Assembly (NCBI GenBank): GCA_020831885.1
Contig: JAFIFU010000010.1
Span: forward strand, 36,552 to 100,551
DNA from: Ectothiorhodospiraceae bacterium
GTDB taxonomy: Bacteria; Pseudomonadota; Gammaproteobacteria; Nitrococcales; Aquisalimonadaceae
Length of the DNA: 64,000 nucleotides
Direction: 5' to 3'
Positions 8,591 through 18,699 of this stretch are shown piece by piece (the stretch's first letter is position 1; every line of letters starts with the position of its first letter). Under the pieces are notes generated by a model, which was not told where the DNA came from, did not search any database, and saw nothing but the letters and a program-made list of their open reading frames with translations. Made by a program: the position numbers and the translations under genes.

Positions 8591-10048
8591 ATGGCCAAAA
8601 TAAAGCTTGTAGACACTACGCTCAGGGATGGTCAACAGTGTCTCTGGGCCACCCGCATGCCTCGCAGCATGATGCTGCCTGTGGCGGACCGCATGGACAG
8701 CATAGGGTTTCATGCAATTGAGCTCATGGGGTCGGTTCATTTTGACGCTTGCGTCCGTTACCTGCGCGAGAACCCATGGGAGCGTATTCGGAAAATGAAA
8801 GCGCGTATGCCACGGACCCCATTTCAGGGTTTTTTGCGCAGCGCGTGCGTCTTGGGTTTTGACCTGCAACCGTTGGATATAAACAAGCTTTGGGTGGAAC
8901 AACTTGTCAACAACGGAGTGGAGCGAATCGTTGGGTTTGACGGTTTACATGATTTTGACAACATCGCAGAGGCGTTGGTGCATGCCAAGCGATGTGGTGC
9001 CCGGACAGTTGCCTGGTTAATTTTCAGCGACAGCCCGGTTCACACGGATGCGCTTTACGTCGAAAAGGCCAAGGAGATTATTGAGCGCACCGACGTGGAT
9101 GAAATCCTGGTTCAGGATACAAGCGGTGTGTTGACGCCGGAGCGAGCCGCAACTCTGATTCCCGCCCTTAGGGCGACCATTGGGAAACGACCGCTAGGGC
9201 TACACAGCCATGGCCTCGTTGGGCTTCCTCAGCGTACTTACCTGGAAGCGGCCAAGCATGGGGTGGATATGCTCTACACCTGTATTGCGCCTATCGCTGA
9301 CGGTAATGCGCCACCGTCGCTCCAGCAAACCATCCGGAACCTGCGTCATGCGGGCCACGAGGTTGAAGTGGACGAGGCCCTTATTGATGAAGTTTCTGAT
9401 CATTTCACGGAAGCTGCGCTGCTAGACGATTTTCCGTTGGGAAGCCCACAGGACTTCGATCTGGCCCAGTTCGATCACCAGATGCCGGGTGGGGCGCTGA
9501 GCAATATCGTTTCCCAGCTCGACCAAGCCGGCATGTTGGATAGTGTGCCGGAAGTGCTGGAGGAGTGTGGACGCGTGCGGGAAGAACTTGGATGGCCTAT
9601 CCAAGTAACGCCCTTTGCTCAATTCATAGCGGTGCAGGCGACGCTGAACGTTATCCACGGAGAGCGTTATGCAGTGGTTCCCAACGAAATCAAGAAGTAT
9701 GCCCTTGGTTACTTCGGAAAGTTGCTCGCCCCGGTTGACGCGAACGTACTTGATCGCGTCGTTGAGCGAGGATCAAGTGAGATAGCGCTGGAGCCGCCGG
9801 CACGTGAACCGATAATACCGCAATTGCGCGAACGTTATCCAAATATAGGCGATGATGAGCTCATTTTACGCTATTCGTTCCCCCAAGAGTTGCTGGATCC
9901 CGCTCTGCAGGAAGTGGGGCAACCGTTGCCAAAATCAGCTGCTTCCAAGCCGCTAATCAAGCTGGTGCGGGAGCTTGCATTCAAGCGAAAATCTTCTCGG
10001 GTGTCTGTTACATACGGTGGAATGTCTATCGATGTGACGCGTAAGTAG
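8591..10048 (+). CDS. biotin-dependent carboxyltransferase of the pyruvate carboxylase-B / oxaloacetate decarboxylase alpha type
   Basis: HMGL-like barrel (VDTTLRDGQQCLWATRM, LHSHGLVGLPQRTYLEA) plus PYC_OADA C-terminal region (MPGGALSNIVSQL); no fused biotinyl domain. Confidence 0.75.
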   Translation: MAKIKLVDTTLRDGQQCLWATRMPRSMMLPVADRMDSIGFHAIELMGSVHFDACVRYLRENPWERIRKMKARMPRTPFQGFLRSACVLGFDLQPLDINKLWVEQLVNNGVERIVGFDGLHDFDNIAEALVHAKRCGARTVAWLIFSDSPVHTDALYVEKAKEIIERTDVDEILVQDTSGVLTPERAATLIPALRATIGKRPLGLHSHGLVGLPQRTYLEAAKHGVDMLYTCIAPIADGNAPPSLQQTIRNLRHAGHEVEVDEALIDEVSDHFTEAALLDDFPLGSPQDFDLAQFDHQMPGGALSNIVSQLDQAGMLDSVPEVLEECGRVREELGWPIQVTPFAQFIAVQATLNVIHGERYAVVPNEIKKYALGYFGKLLAPVDANVLDRVVERGSSEIALEPPAREPIIPQLRERYPNIGDDELILRYSFPQELLDPALQEVGQPLPKSAASKPLIKLVRELAFKRKSSRVSVTYGGMSIDVTRK

Positions 10049-10201
10049 TGAATTGTTGTCTACGGATCCTGTATCGATTTACATGGATGTGCGATATCCA
10101 TCGACCGAGTCTTCTTCGGGCGAGGGAAAAGCTGCGGTTGGCGGCGAACAAACGGGTCGCATGATGAGGCGCCCGTATATCCAAGATGAGGAGGAGATAA
10201 T

Positions 10202-11233
10202 ATGTTTAAGTTCAAGAATCCTGTTAGAGCGATGGGTATCGCAACAGTGATTTGCACTGGAACGTTTGCGGTGCTTATGGGGCCTATGAAGTCCGCATCC
10301 GCAGACGAAGTGGAATCACTGCATATGCGGATAACTAATTCTTATTTGCAGGATATGGCATCTGGCGTTGCGTTGGATCATTTCGCGAAACGCGTGGAGG
10401 AGCTTTCCGCGGGCGCTATGACCGTCGAGGTCTACCATGGAGGGACTCTTTACTCCGAGGGAGCGTCCGTCGATGGGGTGCTTGACGGTACCGTGCAAAT
10501 GGGGCTTGCGAGCACGGCGAACCATGGCCCGTTCACCGATGTTTGGCGTGTGATTGAGGCGCCTTATTTATTTGAAAGTCGGGAAGCGTTTCGGGAAGTA
10601 ATAATCCGTGGGGAAATCGGTGATGAGCTCAGGGAGATGATGCGAGACGACGGCCTTTACCCCTTAATGATTCTGGAAACGGGTGGTTTTCGCATTCTGG
10701 GCACTCAAAGGGAGGTTCGGGTTCCAGGCGATTTGCGGGGGCAGCGGATTCGCGTGCCGGGATCTCGGATCCCGTTGACGTTTTGGGAGGAAGCCGGAGC
10801 ATCAACGGCTAGCGTCGCCTGGTCAGAAACCTATCTCGCACTGGGTCAAGGCGCGGTGGATGGTCTGGATGCTGCTTGGACATCTTGGTACCTCGGCAGC
10901 TTATGGGACGTAACAGAGTACATCACCCCAGTGCACTACTCGGTGGTTGCATCGCTTACTCCAGTTTCCCAGGAATGGTGGGAGCAGCGCAGTGCAGCGC
11001 AGCAGGAAATTCTTCTCCAAGCCGCCCGTGAGGCTGAGGAGATTTCCATGGAAGAGGAGATTAGCTGGGACCAACGCCTTCGTGAGATGGTGGTTGATAA
11101 CGGGGTGACGATCGTTGAACTGACACCCGAGGAGATGGACCAGTGGCAAGAGTTGGGGCGCTCCCTTTGGGGCGAACTGAATCTGCCCATGGATCAGCTG
11201 GACCGCATTCAAGCCGAAATCGACGCACTTTAA
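10202..11233 (+). CDS. dctP: TRAP transporter substrate-binding protein DctP
   Basis: Signal peptide, FRILGTQREVRVPGDLRGQRIRVPGSRI and GAVDGLDAAWTSWYLGSLWDVTEYIT. Confidence 0.85.
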   Translation: MFKFKNPVRAMGIATVICTGTFAVLMGPMKSASADEVESLHMRITNSYLQDMASGVALDHFAKRVEELSAGAMTVEVYHGGTLYSEGASVDGVLDGTVQMGLASTANHGPFTDVWRVIEAPYLFESREAFREVIIRGEIGDELREMMRDDGLYPLMILETGGFRILGTQREVRVPGDLRGQRIRVPGSRIPLTFWEEAGASTASVAWSETYLALGQGAVDGLDAAWTSWYLGSLWDVTEYITPVHYSVVASLTPVSQEWWEQRSAAQQEILLQAAREAEEISMEEEISWDQRLREMVVDNGVTIVELTPEEMDQWQELGRSLWGELNLPMDQLDRIQAEIDAL

Positions 11234-11266
11234 GGGCTTAATCCTGAGCTGAAGGTGTAGACCTCT

Positions 11267-11308
11267 GGGGCGTCTCAACGGAAGTTCCGAGACGCCCCTC
11301 CTTCTTGT
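11267..11308 (+). terminator. intrinsic terminator or operon attenuation hairpin after dctP
   Basis: GGGGCGTCTC-N12-GAGACGCCCC followed by TCCTTCTTGTT. Confidence 0.65.
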
Positions 11309-11365
11309 TCGCCGAGACGCTAATAGGCTGCCCAACCACGGGGTTGTCTGGCAGGAGCACTTTCC

Positions 11366-12136
11366 ATGAGCAGTCGAAGCACTCGTTATGGGGATAACCC
11401 AGTAGCCATTGTAACCGGTGCGGCACACGGTATCGGTCTGGCTGTAGCGCACTACTTGCTCGAGGATGGGGTCGCTGTGGTGCTCTCCGATGTTGACGAG
11501 GATGAGGTCGCAAGGTCCGTTTCCGCTTTGCCGGTACCTTTTGCCCAGCGAGCGGTGGCGGTTCCCTGTGATGTCACGAAGCAGAGTCACCTGGACGGCC
11601 TGATCAGAGAAACTGCCCGGAAATTCGGACTGCCCACCATGCTCGTCAATAACGCTGGCGTTCTCGGCCCTATAACCTCGGCCCGTCATTATCCGGTAGA
11701 TGCTTTTCGACGCGTAGTGGAAGTTAATCAATTGGGCGTTTTTTTGGCTATGCAGGCGGTAATTCCAGGGATGGTGGCGTCCGGGCTGGGAAGCATCGTC
11801 AATATCGCCTCCACTGCGGGAAAAGAAGGCCCTGCAGATCTCTCAGGTTACGCAGCGACAAAGGCGGCCGTCATCGCCTTGACAAAGTCGTTCGCGCGGG
11901 ACCTCGTCGGGGATGAGGTTCGTGTCAACTGCGTATCCCCCACGTTGATTGGTGATAGTGGCATGGCAGGGGAGATGACCCGTGATTTCCATGGTGCCTC
12001 CCTGCGCAACATCCCCATGGGGCGTGCGGGGACGTCGCGGGAGGTGGCTGCGGTGGTCGCCTTTCTGCTGTCGCAGGAAGCGAGCTTTGTTACTGGTCAA
12101 TGTTACGACGTTAGCGGTGGTCGGTCGGTTTACTAG
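11366..12136 (+). CDS. SDR-family NAD(P)-dependent oxidoreductase
   Basis: TGAAHGIG, NNAG, YAATK. Confidence 0.85.
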   Translation: MSSRSTRYGDNPVAIVTGAAHGIGLAVAHYLLEDGVAVVLSDVDEDEVARSVSALPVPFAQRAVAVPCDVTKQSHLDGLIRETARKFGLPTMLVNNAGVLGPITSARHYPVDAFRRVVEVNQLGVFLAMQAVIPGMVASGLGSIVNIASTAGKEGPADLSGYAATKAAVIALTKSFARDLVGDEVRVNCVSPTLIGDSGMAGEMTRDFHGASLRNIPMGRAGTSREVAAVVAFLLSQEASFVTGQCYDVSGGRSVY

Positions 12137-12156
12137 ATGTTGGAGGAACCATCCGG

Positions 12157-12984
12157 ATGCATAGCGAGAGTACGCCGGTTCCGAGCCGGGTTTACGGTCA
12201 GCGGTTTCAGGGGCGTACTGCGCTGGTTACCGGCGCAGGAAGCGGGCTTGGTCTGGATTCGGCCATGCACCTAGCGCAGCAAGGTGCCTCGGTATTCGTG
12301 GCTGATCTGGATGGCAAGCGCGCTGACGCGGCTGCGGCTCGGATACGAGCTGCAGGCCGTGAGGTGACGGCAGTAGAGTTGGATGTCAGCTCCAGGCGGG
12401 CGGTGGAGGATGTGGCTGATGCGATTCTGAGGGCCACCGGTCGTATCGATGTGTTGATGAACTTTGCCGGTGTGGCGATCGTGGCCCCGTTTACCGAGTT
12501 AACGGAGCGTGACTGGAGACGTAGTCTGGATATCAATCTCACCGGCAGCTTCCACTGTGGCCAGGTCTGCGCTGCGGCCATGGCTGAACGGGGCTATGGT
12601 CGCATCGTAAATGTTGCTTCTATCGCAGGAGTACGGGCCGGATACGGGCGAACGGCCTATGGCGTGTCAAAGGGAGGTGTGATCATGCTGACTCGCAGCA
12701 TGGCGGTAGATCTGGCCCCTTACGGCATTACCGTGAATGCGTTGGCGCCCGGACCAGTGGATACGCCGTTGGTCCGAGGCGCCCACAATCCAGCCACCCA
12801 CTCCACCTACATGCAGCAACTTCCGTTAAGGCGCTTCGGTCAGCCTGAGGAGATATCTGCTGCTGGGCTGTTTCTCGCGTCTGATGAGGCAAGCTACATC
12901 ACTGGCCATGTGCTGTACGTGGACGGTGGTTTCATCGCGGCGGGCATCCTCGACGGTCCAGCGTGGACCGATCCGGTCGAATAG
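12157..12984 (+). CDS. SDR-family NAD(P)-dependent oxidoreductase
   Basis: TGAGSGLG, NFAGVA, YGVSK. Confidence 0.85.
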   Translation: MHSESTPVPSRVYGQRFQGRTALVTGAGSGLGLDSAMHLAQQGASVFVADLDGKRADAAAARIRAAGREVTAVELDVSSRRAVEDVADAILRATGRIDVLMNFAGVAIVAPFTELTERDWRRSLDINLTGSFHCGQVCAAAMAERGYGRIVNVASIAGVRAGYGRTAYGVSKGGVIMLTRSMAVDLAPYGITVNALAPGPVDTPLVRGAHNPATHSTYMQQLPLRRFGQPEEISAAGLFLASDEASYITGHVLYVDGGFIAAGILDGPAWTDPVE

Positions 12985-13018
12985 CCTTCCATAACCCCCT
13001 GTTCGTGAGGAGAGATTC

Positions 13019-14221
13019 ATGCAAGACATGTACTTGTTCGATGGCGTGCGTAGTCCCATCGGCCGAAACGCGGGTGCTTTGGCCAGCATTCGCCCTGATG
13101 ATCTCGCTGCTCAGGTTATCGATCGGCTACTTGATCGGATCAAAGTCCCTGGGGAGGCGGTGGCTGACGTAGTGATGGGTTGCACTAATCAGGCTGGGGA
13201 AGATGCTCGGAATATCGCCAGGCACGCAGTGCTACTCTCTGAGCTGCCCGTGACCGTGCCTGGTATCACTGTGAACCGGGCATGCGCCAGTGGCTTGTCC
13301 GCACTGCTGGAAGCCAGTCACGCGGCGGCTCTAGGTCAGGGCGACCTGTTTGTAGCTGGTGGTGTCGAAAGCATGACCCGGGGCCCTTTCGTATTTGCCA
13401 AGGCCGAGCATGCCTTTAGCAGAAATGCCGAAGTTTACGACAGTAGTATGGGGGCGCGGTTTCCTAATCCGCGCATTACCGCGAAGTACGGCAACGAGAG
13501 TATGCCCCAGACAGCGGAGAATGTGGCGCTTGATATCGGTGTCTCCCGGGATCAGGCGGATCAGTACGCTCTGCGGTCGCAGGAGGGATATCGTGCAGCT
13601 AAGGAAGATGGGTTCTTTGACGATGAAATTGTCCCCATTTCCGTTCCTGTCGGGCGTCGAGGCGAAACGGTAATAGTCGATGTTGATGAGCATCCGAGGC
13701 CAAATGCCAATCTGGAGGCGCTAGCGGCGCTCAAGCCGCTCTTCAAAGGTGGAACCGTTACTGCTGGCAACGCCTCTGGCATAAACGATGGGGCAGCAGC
13801 CCTTCTGGTCGGTAACTCCGCGGCCGCCGACCGTTATGGCCTTGTGCCCAGGGCGAAGATAATCTCTTCCGCGGCCGCAGGAGTCGAACCAAGAATCATG
13901 GGGCTTGGTCCCGTACCAGCATCGCGGCTTGCGCTGGAGCGTTCAGGGCTTCGCCTGACGGATATGGATGTTATCGAGATCAATGAGGCGTTCGCGAGCC
14001 AAGTGCTCGGCTGTCTGAAGGAGATGGGGCTAAACGCTAACGATCACCGTGTAAATCCCAACGGAGGTGCAATAGCGCTCGGGCATCCGACGGGAATGTC
14101 CGGTGCCAGGTTAGCGCTAACGGCTGTTCGTGAACTCGAGCGGCGGGGCGGCCGGTACGCGTTGGTGACGTTGTGTATCGGTGTGGGCCAAGGCTTGGCG
14201 GTGATCTTGGAGCGTATTTAG
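13019..14221 (+). CDS. acetyl-CoA C-acyltransferase (thiolase, beta-ketoadipyl-CoA thiolase-like)
   Basis: NRACASGLSALLEA, NEAFA, NPNGGAIALGHPTGMSGAR. Confidence 0.85.
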   Translation: MQDMYLFDGVRSPIGRNAGALASIRPDDLAAQVIDRLLDRIKVPGEAVADVVMGCTNQAGEDARNIARHAVLLSELPVTVPGITVNRACASGLSALLEASHAAALGQGDLFVAGGVESMTRGPFVFAKAEHAFSRNAEVYDSSMGARFPNPRITAKYGNESMPQTAENVALDIGVSRDQADQYALRSQEGYRAAKEDGFFDDEIVPISVPVGRRGETVIVDVDEHPRPNANLEALAALKPLFKGGTVTAGNASGINDGAAALLVGNSAAADRYGLVPRAKIISSAAAGVEPRIMGLGPVPASRLALERSGLRLTDMDVIEINEAFASQVLGCLKEMGLNANDHRVNPNGGAIALGHPTGMSGARLALTAVRELERRGGRYALVTLCIGVGQGLAVILERI

Positions 14222-14389
14222 CGGTTGTGTGATGTTTCAGTAAGTCTTTGAAACGCAGTGGATTGCCGGTGTGCTCCTCACGGAAGAGCATTGGGGTGGC
14301 GGAAAATGTTGAGGATGGCTGATGTGCCCTTGGATATCCGGGCCAGCTGAACGTTAGCAAAGTCCGTCATAACCCGTGAGGAGGCGGAC

Positions 14390-14506
14390 GTGAAGAAGAA
14401 GCGATCTTCGGAAGAGCTGATCCTCCGGGGTTCCGGGCTAGGCCCAGGCTGGTGTTGTGGTGAAGGAATTGTGCGGCAAGAACGGTTTCAGTGATGCCAC
14501 GTTCTA
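14390..14506 (+). pseudogene. IS3-family OrfA remnant, frameshifted
   Basis: KKKRSSEEL in one frame, then VKELCGKNGFSDATF* in another; canonical OrfA motif is KELCRKHGFSDASFY. Confidence 0.6.
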
Positions 14507-14783
14507 AGTCCACAGGTTCCTTCAAACCGTCCGTGGAAACGGGTTAGCCCCTCTCTACTCTCTAGTAAACGTGCTTTACGCATCTGGGCACTTTGGGCTT
14601 AGTCTGCCCGTAGACCTCCAGTTTTCAATGAACCAACCTTCAGGGAAAGCGACAGACTCACCCGGAACAAAAGGTGTCCGGTTGATACAGCTATCCGTTA
14701 GCCAGCGCAGCGTAAAGCACTGGGACCCCGGTTTCTTTTTCGTGTGTCTGTCACCTGAGAAGGGACTGAAATGAATTCATAAA

Positions 14784-14800
14784 TGTTGACAATAATGTAA
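14784..14800 (+). promoter_or_regulatory. copy 1 of 17-mer TGTTGACAATAATGTAA (possible operator/promoter)
   Basis: Identical to 17834-17850; lies upstream of the CoA-transferase gene. Confidence 0.5.
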
Positions 14801-15266
14801 CCAGATGGATATGCTGATAGTCCGGTGATTCGTACTGCGAGCTTGCAGGGATGTGGTAGTCCGAGGGGGCGCGAGTGAGGTGCTGGTTTGGCGATTGCAA
14901 CTGGGATCGAGAAGTTGTGCCCAGGGCCACCTTGGCGTCAGGTAAAGCGCCTTTGGAAGTGCCGAGGGGAGTTTCTGGTTCGAAGTGACTGGCTTCGTCG
15001 GATTTGCTCTGCGGCCGGGTTAGCGGGGCGACCTGCCGTTCAGTATTCTACTCCACCGATAATCGTCATGGACATTTCGTCATTCAAGTTGCTTGTCCGG
15101 CGTTTGCCTGTTTGGCGGAATCCCGTGGAGCCGGGTTGGAGGTTCAGGCGTTCAACGGGAAAGCAGCGGAATCAGAAGTATGTACGTAGCTTTTGATTCG
15201 CGCTTTTTGGCTGTCAGCTGTGCAGCTGTTGAACTCGCCAGGGTTAAGTAGCCACCAGGAGGACGA

Positions 15267-16544
15267 ATGTTCTCGAAGGATCAGCATAAACCGGAAGATT
15301 CCACTGGACAGGGTCCGTTAGCAGGGTGCCGTGTCGTCGAGCTCGGGTCGACCGTTGCCGGCCCGTTTTGCGCAAGATTGCTTGCCGACTTTGGCGCTGA
15401 TGTGATCAAGGTGGAGCAGAAGGAGGGCGATGCGGTCCGTGCGATGGGTAAGCGGAAAAATGGTCGCTCGCTCTACGGGGCTTCAATCTTCCGTAACAAG
15501 CGGATTGTCTCTATCGATTTGCGTAAGGAAAAGGGGCGCGAGCTTGTGCGCGCTCTTTGCGAGCAGGCCGACATCGTTGTTGAGAATTTTCGGCCAGGCA
15601 CTCTCGAGCGCTGGGGGCTGGGTTACGAGAATCTCAGCGCGAACAACCCACGGCTGATTTTGGTGCGTATCAGTGGCTATGGTCAGGACGGGCCGTACAG
15701 TCAACGTCCTGGTTATGGCGTCGTGTGCGAAGCGGTGAGCGGCATCCGTGAAATCACGGGAGACCCTGATCGGCCGCCGGCGCGAGTGGCAGTATCGATG
15801 ACCGACTACATCACGGGTCTCTATGCGGCTTTCGGTGCCACACTGGCAGTCGTTGACCGTCAGCGCACTGGGCGCGGGCAGGTGATCGATGCAGCCCTTT
15901 ATGAAGCGGCTTTCAGCTTTATGGAGCCACACATTCCAGCCTTTCAGCAACTTGGCCATGTCGCCCGTCGGGCCGGAGCCAAGCTGCCCAACCATACGCC
16001 TAACTCGCTCTACAAAACGAGCGATGATCGTTATATCCAGATCACTGCCGGCTCTCAATCAGTGTTCAAGCGATTGGTTGAGTTGATGGGAAAACCTGAA
16101 CTATTGGCTGATCCTCGGTTTGCCACGCCAACGGCGCGCTCCCGGCATGAGGGCGAGATCGACGCACTGGTAAATGAGTGGACACAGAGCTTGCCCTTGA
16201 AGGAGCTCGAGTGCGTTCTTGAGGAAGCGGCGGTGCCGGCCTCCCGGATATACGATATGACGGACATCTTCGCTGACCCGCACTATCGGGCGCGCCAGAT
16301 GCTCATTGAGCCCCGCGACCCCGTGCTTGGCCCGGTTGCTATGGCAAACGTGGTGCCGCGACTCTCTCAAAACCCCGGTGAAGTCCGGTGGGCTGGTCGT
16401 GAAAAGGGGCAAGATACCGAGGCTGTTCTCTCCCAGGAGTTGGGGTTATCCGTAAGTGAAATTCGCCAATTGGCGGCGGCTGATGTCATCTATGGCGTGG
16501 GGTTAAGCGAGCCGCATTCTGCGGAAGATTCCGCGCACGCCTAA
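15267..16544 (+). CDS. CaiB/BaiF family III CoA-transferase
   Basis: GCRVVELGSTVAGPFCARLLADFGADVIKVEQ, ENFRPGTLERWGLGYE. Confidence 0.85.
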   Translation: MFSKDQHKPEDSTGQGPLAGCRVVELGSTVAGPFCARLLADFGADVIKVEQKEGDAVRAMGKRKNGRSLYGASIFRNKRIVSIDLRKEKGRELVRALCEQADIVVENFRPGTLERWGLGYENLSANNPRLILVRISGYGQDGPYSQRPGYGVVCEAVSGIREITGDPDRPPARVAVSMTDYITGLYAAFGATLAVVDRQRTGRGQVIDAALYEAAFSFMEPHIPAFQQLGHVARRAGAKLPNHTPNSLYKTSDDRYIQITAGSQSVFKRLVELMGKPELLADPRFATPTARSRHEGEIDALVNEWTQSLPLKELECVLEEAAVPASRIYDMTDIFADPHYRARQMLIEPRDPVLGPVAMANVVPRLSQNPGEVRWAGREKGQDTEAVLSQELGLSVSEIRQLAAADVIYGVGLSEPHSAEDSAHA

Positions 16545-16685
16545 GATCCAGGGAAACTGTGACAACGTTTCCGCTCCCCCGCGAATCGGATAATACACGC
16601 GAAGGCAGTATGTCTGACTGAAGCCCTCGGGAGTTCCGGGCCGAGTGGGGGGCTCTGACGGTTTGTCATATCGGGGGCGTGACTC

Positions 16686-17465
16686 TCAACCTTTTCCAAG
16701 ACGAGCGACCCAGTCGAGACCTATCTCGCCCACTAGAATCATAGCTCCCAGTATCACCAGAGTTACGAAGGTGATGAAACGGAGTGCGCTGCCGGAAATC
16801 CTTGGTGGATAGCGCACGCACAGCCATGTACCCAAGGCCACCCCGGGAATCGCGAAGAGGCCCTGCTGCATGCCACGCAGATCATCCGGACTAACGAGCC
16901 CAACAAATAGCAGGCGAATCACTGCAAGTGCGAAGAAAATGGTCAGTAATGTCGCACGGATGACGCGAATTGAATCGGGTTGGCGATAGAAGTGGTATAC
17001 CATCGGTGGTCCGGCTATCCCTACGAGCCCCCCAAAAAAGCCGGCAATGACACCGGCAACCACAAAACTGTATGGTTTTTGGCGGATGGAGCGAGGTCTT
17101 GGCCGAAGAAGCAGCCAAATGCCGCCAAGGATGATTAGAATCCCCACCAGTACGCGAAGTGATTCTGTGTGGTGGGCGTGTAAAAGCGCCAGCAGAGCTA
17201 CTCCGGCCAGCAAGCTGGGGATGATTCCTGCAATGGATTGAATCGCAGACGGAACGTCTACTGCCCTCCACATGGTTCGCAGTGCCGTGGATGCGTTGCA
17301 TATCGTCATCACGTTAAGGGCGACAGCGGTCTCGGGAACGGTGGCGACTTCTAAGGGTATGGCAAAGGCCATGATGAAAATCCCGAGGGCGAATCCGGTC
17401 AGCGTTTGGAAATAACTGCCGATAGCGGCCCCGGCCAAGAAGAAGAGTAGCGTAGAATCGATCAT
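16686..17465 (-). CDS. sulfite exporter TauE/SafE-family membrane protein
   Basis: 259 aa, multiple TM; GVIAGFFGGLVGIAGPPMVYHF. Confidence 0.75.
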   Translation of the reverse strand: MIDSTLLFFLAGAAIGSYFQTLTGFALGIFIMAFAIPLEVATVPETAVALNVMTICNASTALRTMWRAVDVPSAIQSIAGIIPSLLAGVALLALLHAHHTESLRVLVGILIILGGIWLLLRPRPRSIRQKPYSFVVAGVIAGFFGGLVGIAGPPMVYHFYRQPDSIRVIRATLLTIFFALAVIRLLFVGLVSPDDLRGMQQGLFAIPGVALGTWLCVRYPPRISGSALRFITFVTLVILGAMILVGEIGLDWVARLGKG

Positions 17466-17833
17466 GATCTTTTCGTATTCCGATTCTCTGATCTTAGCCG
17501 TGAATACGCCTTAGCTTTCAATCCTCCCTTGCTTTCTCCCGCCAGTGAAAGTCTACGTGCCCATGCAGATGAAAGGGCTTGCGTCTGATGCAGTGACATC
17601 TGACGACATCCGACGAGTCTCCCGTAGTCTTGGTGCCGGAACCGGCTCGCAAGCATTCAAAACCGTCCGTTGTTAAGAGGCTGCCTCATGCCTGAGTCGA
17701 ACCGCGTCCGGGGTTCCGGCATGGGTGTGGTATCCCTCTTGCTTCGCGCCGACGGTCCTGGGGAGACAGCTGCTTGTCGGCGACTGCCCGCGCTGCTGTA
17801 ATGAACTAGGCGCGCATGAGTGTTAAACAAAGT

Positions 17834-17850
17834 TGTTGACAATAATGTAA
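17834..17850 (+). promoter_or_regulatory. copy 2 of 17-mer TGTTGACAATAATGTAA (possible operator/promoter)
   Basis: Upstream of the GntR gene and in its divergent intergenic region with tauE; identical to 14784-14800. Confidence 0.5.
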
Positions 17851-17891
17851 TGCAAATTGTAGCCTAAATCCATACGAAAAAGGTGTACCAA

Positions 17892-18572
17892 ATGGCTGAG
17901 CGTCGAAAACTTAGAGCGAAAGGGTCGAGTAATCCGAAGGTGGAAGACTTGGTCGAGATCCTGCGGGGAAGGATCGTGAACCATGAGCTTCCTCCTGGTG
18001 CCAAGCTGAGCGAGGCCGCGTTAACGGAAGAGTTCGGGGCGTCAAGGCCACGGATCCGAGAAGCTTTCGGTGTGCTGGAGGATCGAGGGCTGATCGAACG
18101 GATACCTAACCGGGGTGCGGTTGTTACTCGTTTGGAGGTGGACAAAATCTACGAACTCTTCGATGTTCGGGAGGTGTTGGAGGGGTTGGCGGTAAGGCTG
18201 GCTACCAAGAATGCACCACAAGAAACATGGAATGATTTGGTGGAGCTGTTCGGAGGTGAGGCCGAACAAGCGCTTCAGAAGAACGACATCGACTTCTACG
18301 TATCCTGTATCACTCGGTTTCGCGAGCGAATCATCAGCGAGGCAGATAATTCAGTCCTGGCAGCGCAACTTGATGCCATATATGACCGGACTCGAGTGCT
18401 GATCCGTCGTCTGGTGCTTGTTCCTGGGCGGGCTATGGAGGGGCTTTTGCAGCATCAGGAGATTCTCCGCGCAATGACGGCGGGTGATGCCGAGAAGGCT
18501 GAGCAGTTGAAGCGAGAAAACATTCGTAGCGCTCGTGATTGCTTCGAAAAATACAAGAAGTTTCTTTTGTAG
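17892..18572 (+). CDS. GntR-family (FadR subfamily-like) transcriptional regulator
   Basis: LPPGAKLSEAALTEEFGASRPRIREAFGVLEDRGLIERIPNRGAVV winged helix plus FCD-like C-terminus. Confidence 0.85.
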   Translation: MAERRKLRAKGSSNPKVEDLVEILRGRIVNHELPPGAKLSEAALTEEFGASRPRIREAFGVLEDRGLIERIPNRGAVVTRLEVDKIYELFDVREVLEGLAVRLATKNAPQETWNDLVELFGGEAEQALQKNDIDFYVSCITRFRERIISEADNSVLAAQLDAIYDRTRVLIRRLVLVPGRAMEGLLQHQEILRAMTAGDAEKAEQLKRENIRSARDCFEKYKKFLL

Positions 18573-18699
18573 TGGGAAAGTGTGGGGTAGTGAAAGGGCG
18601 CGAGCCGGTTAGCGGACCACGCTTCGTCGACGAAGCAATGACCTTGAGTTCATAGATGGTGTTGTCGTGGTCAAGGGTCTGATGTTTGGGGGTAGGTAG

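Noticed and set aside
14571-15196. Plus-strand ORFs of 67, 102 and 61 aa between thiolase and the CoA transferase
   Set aside because: No recognisable family and non-protein-like composition; the region more likely holds regulatory sequence and IS debris.
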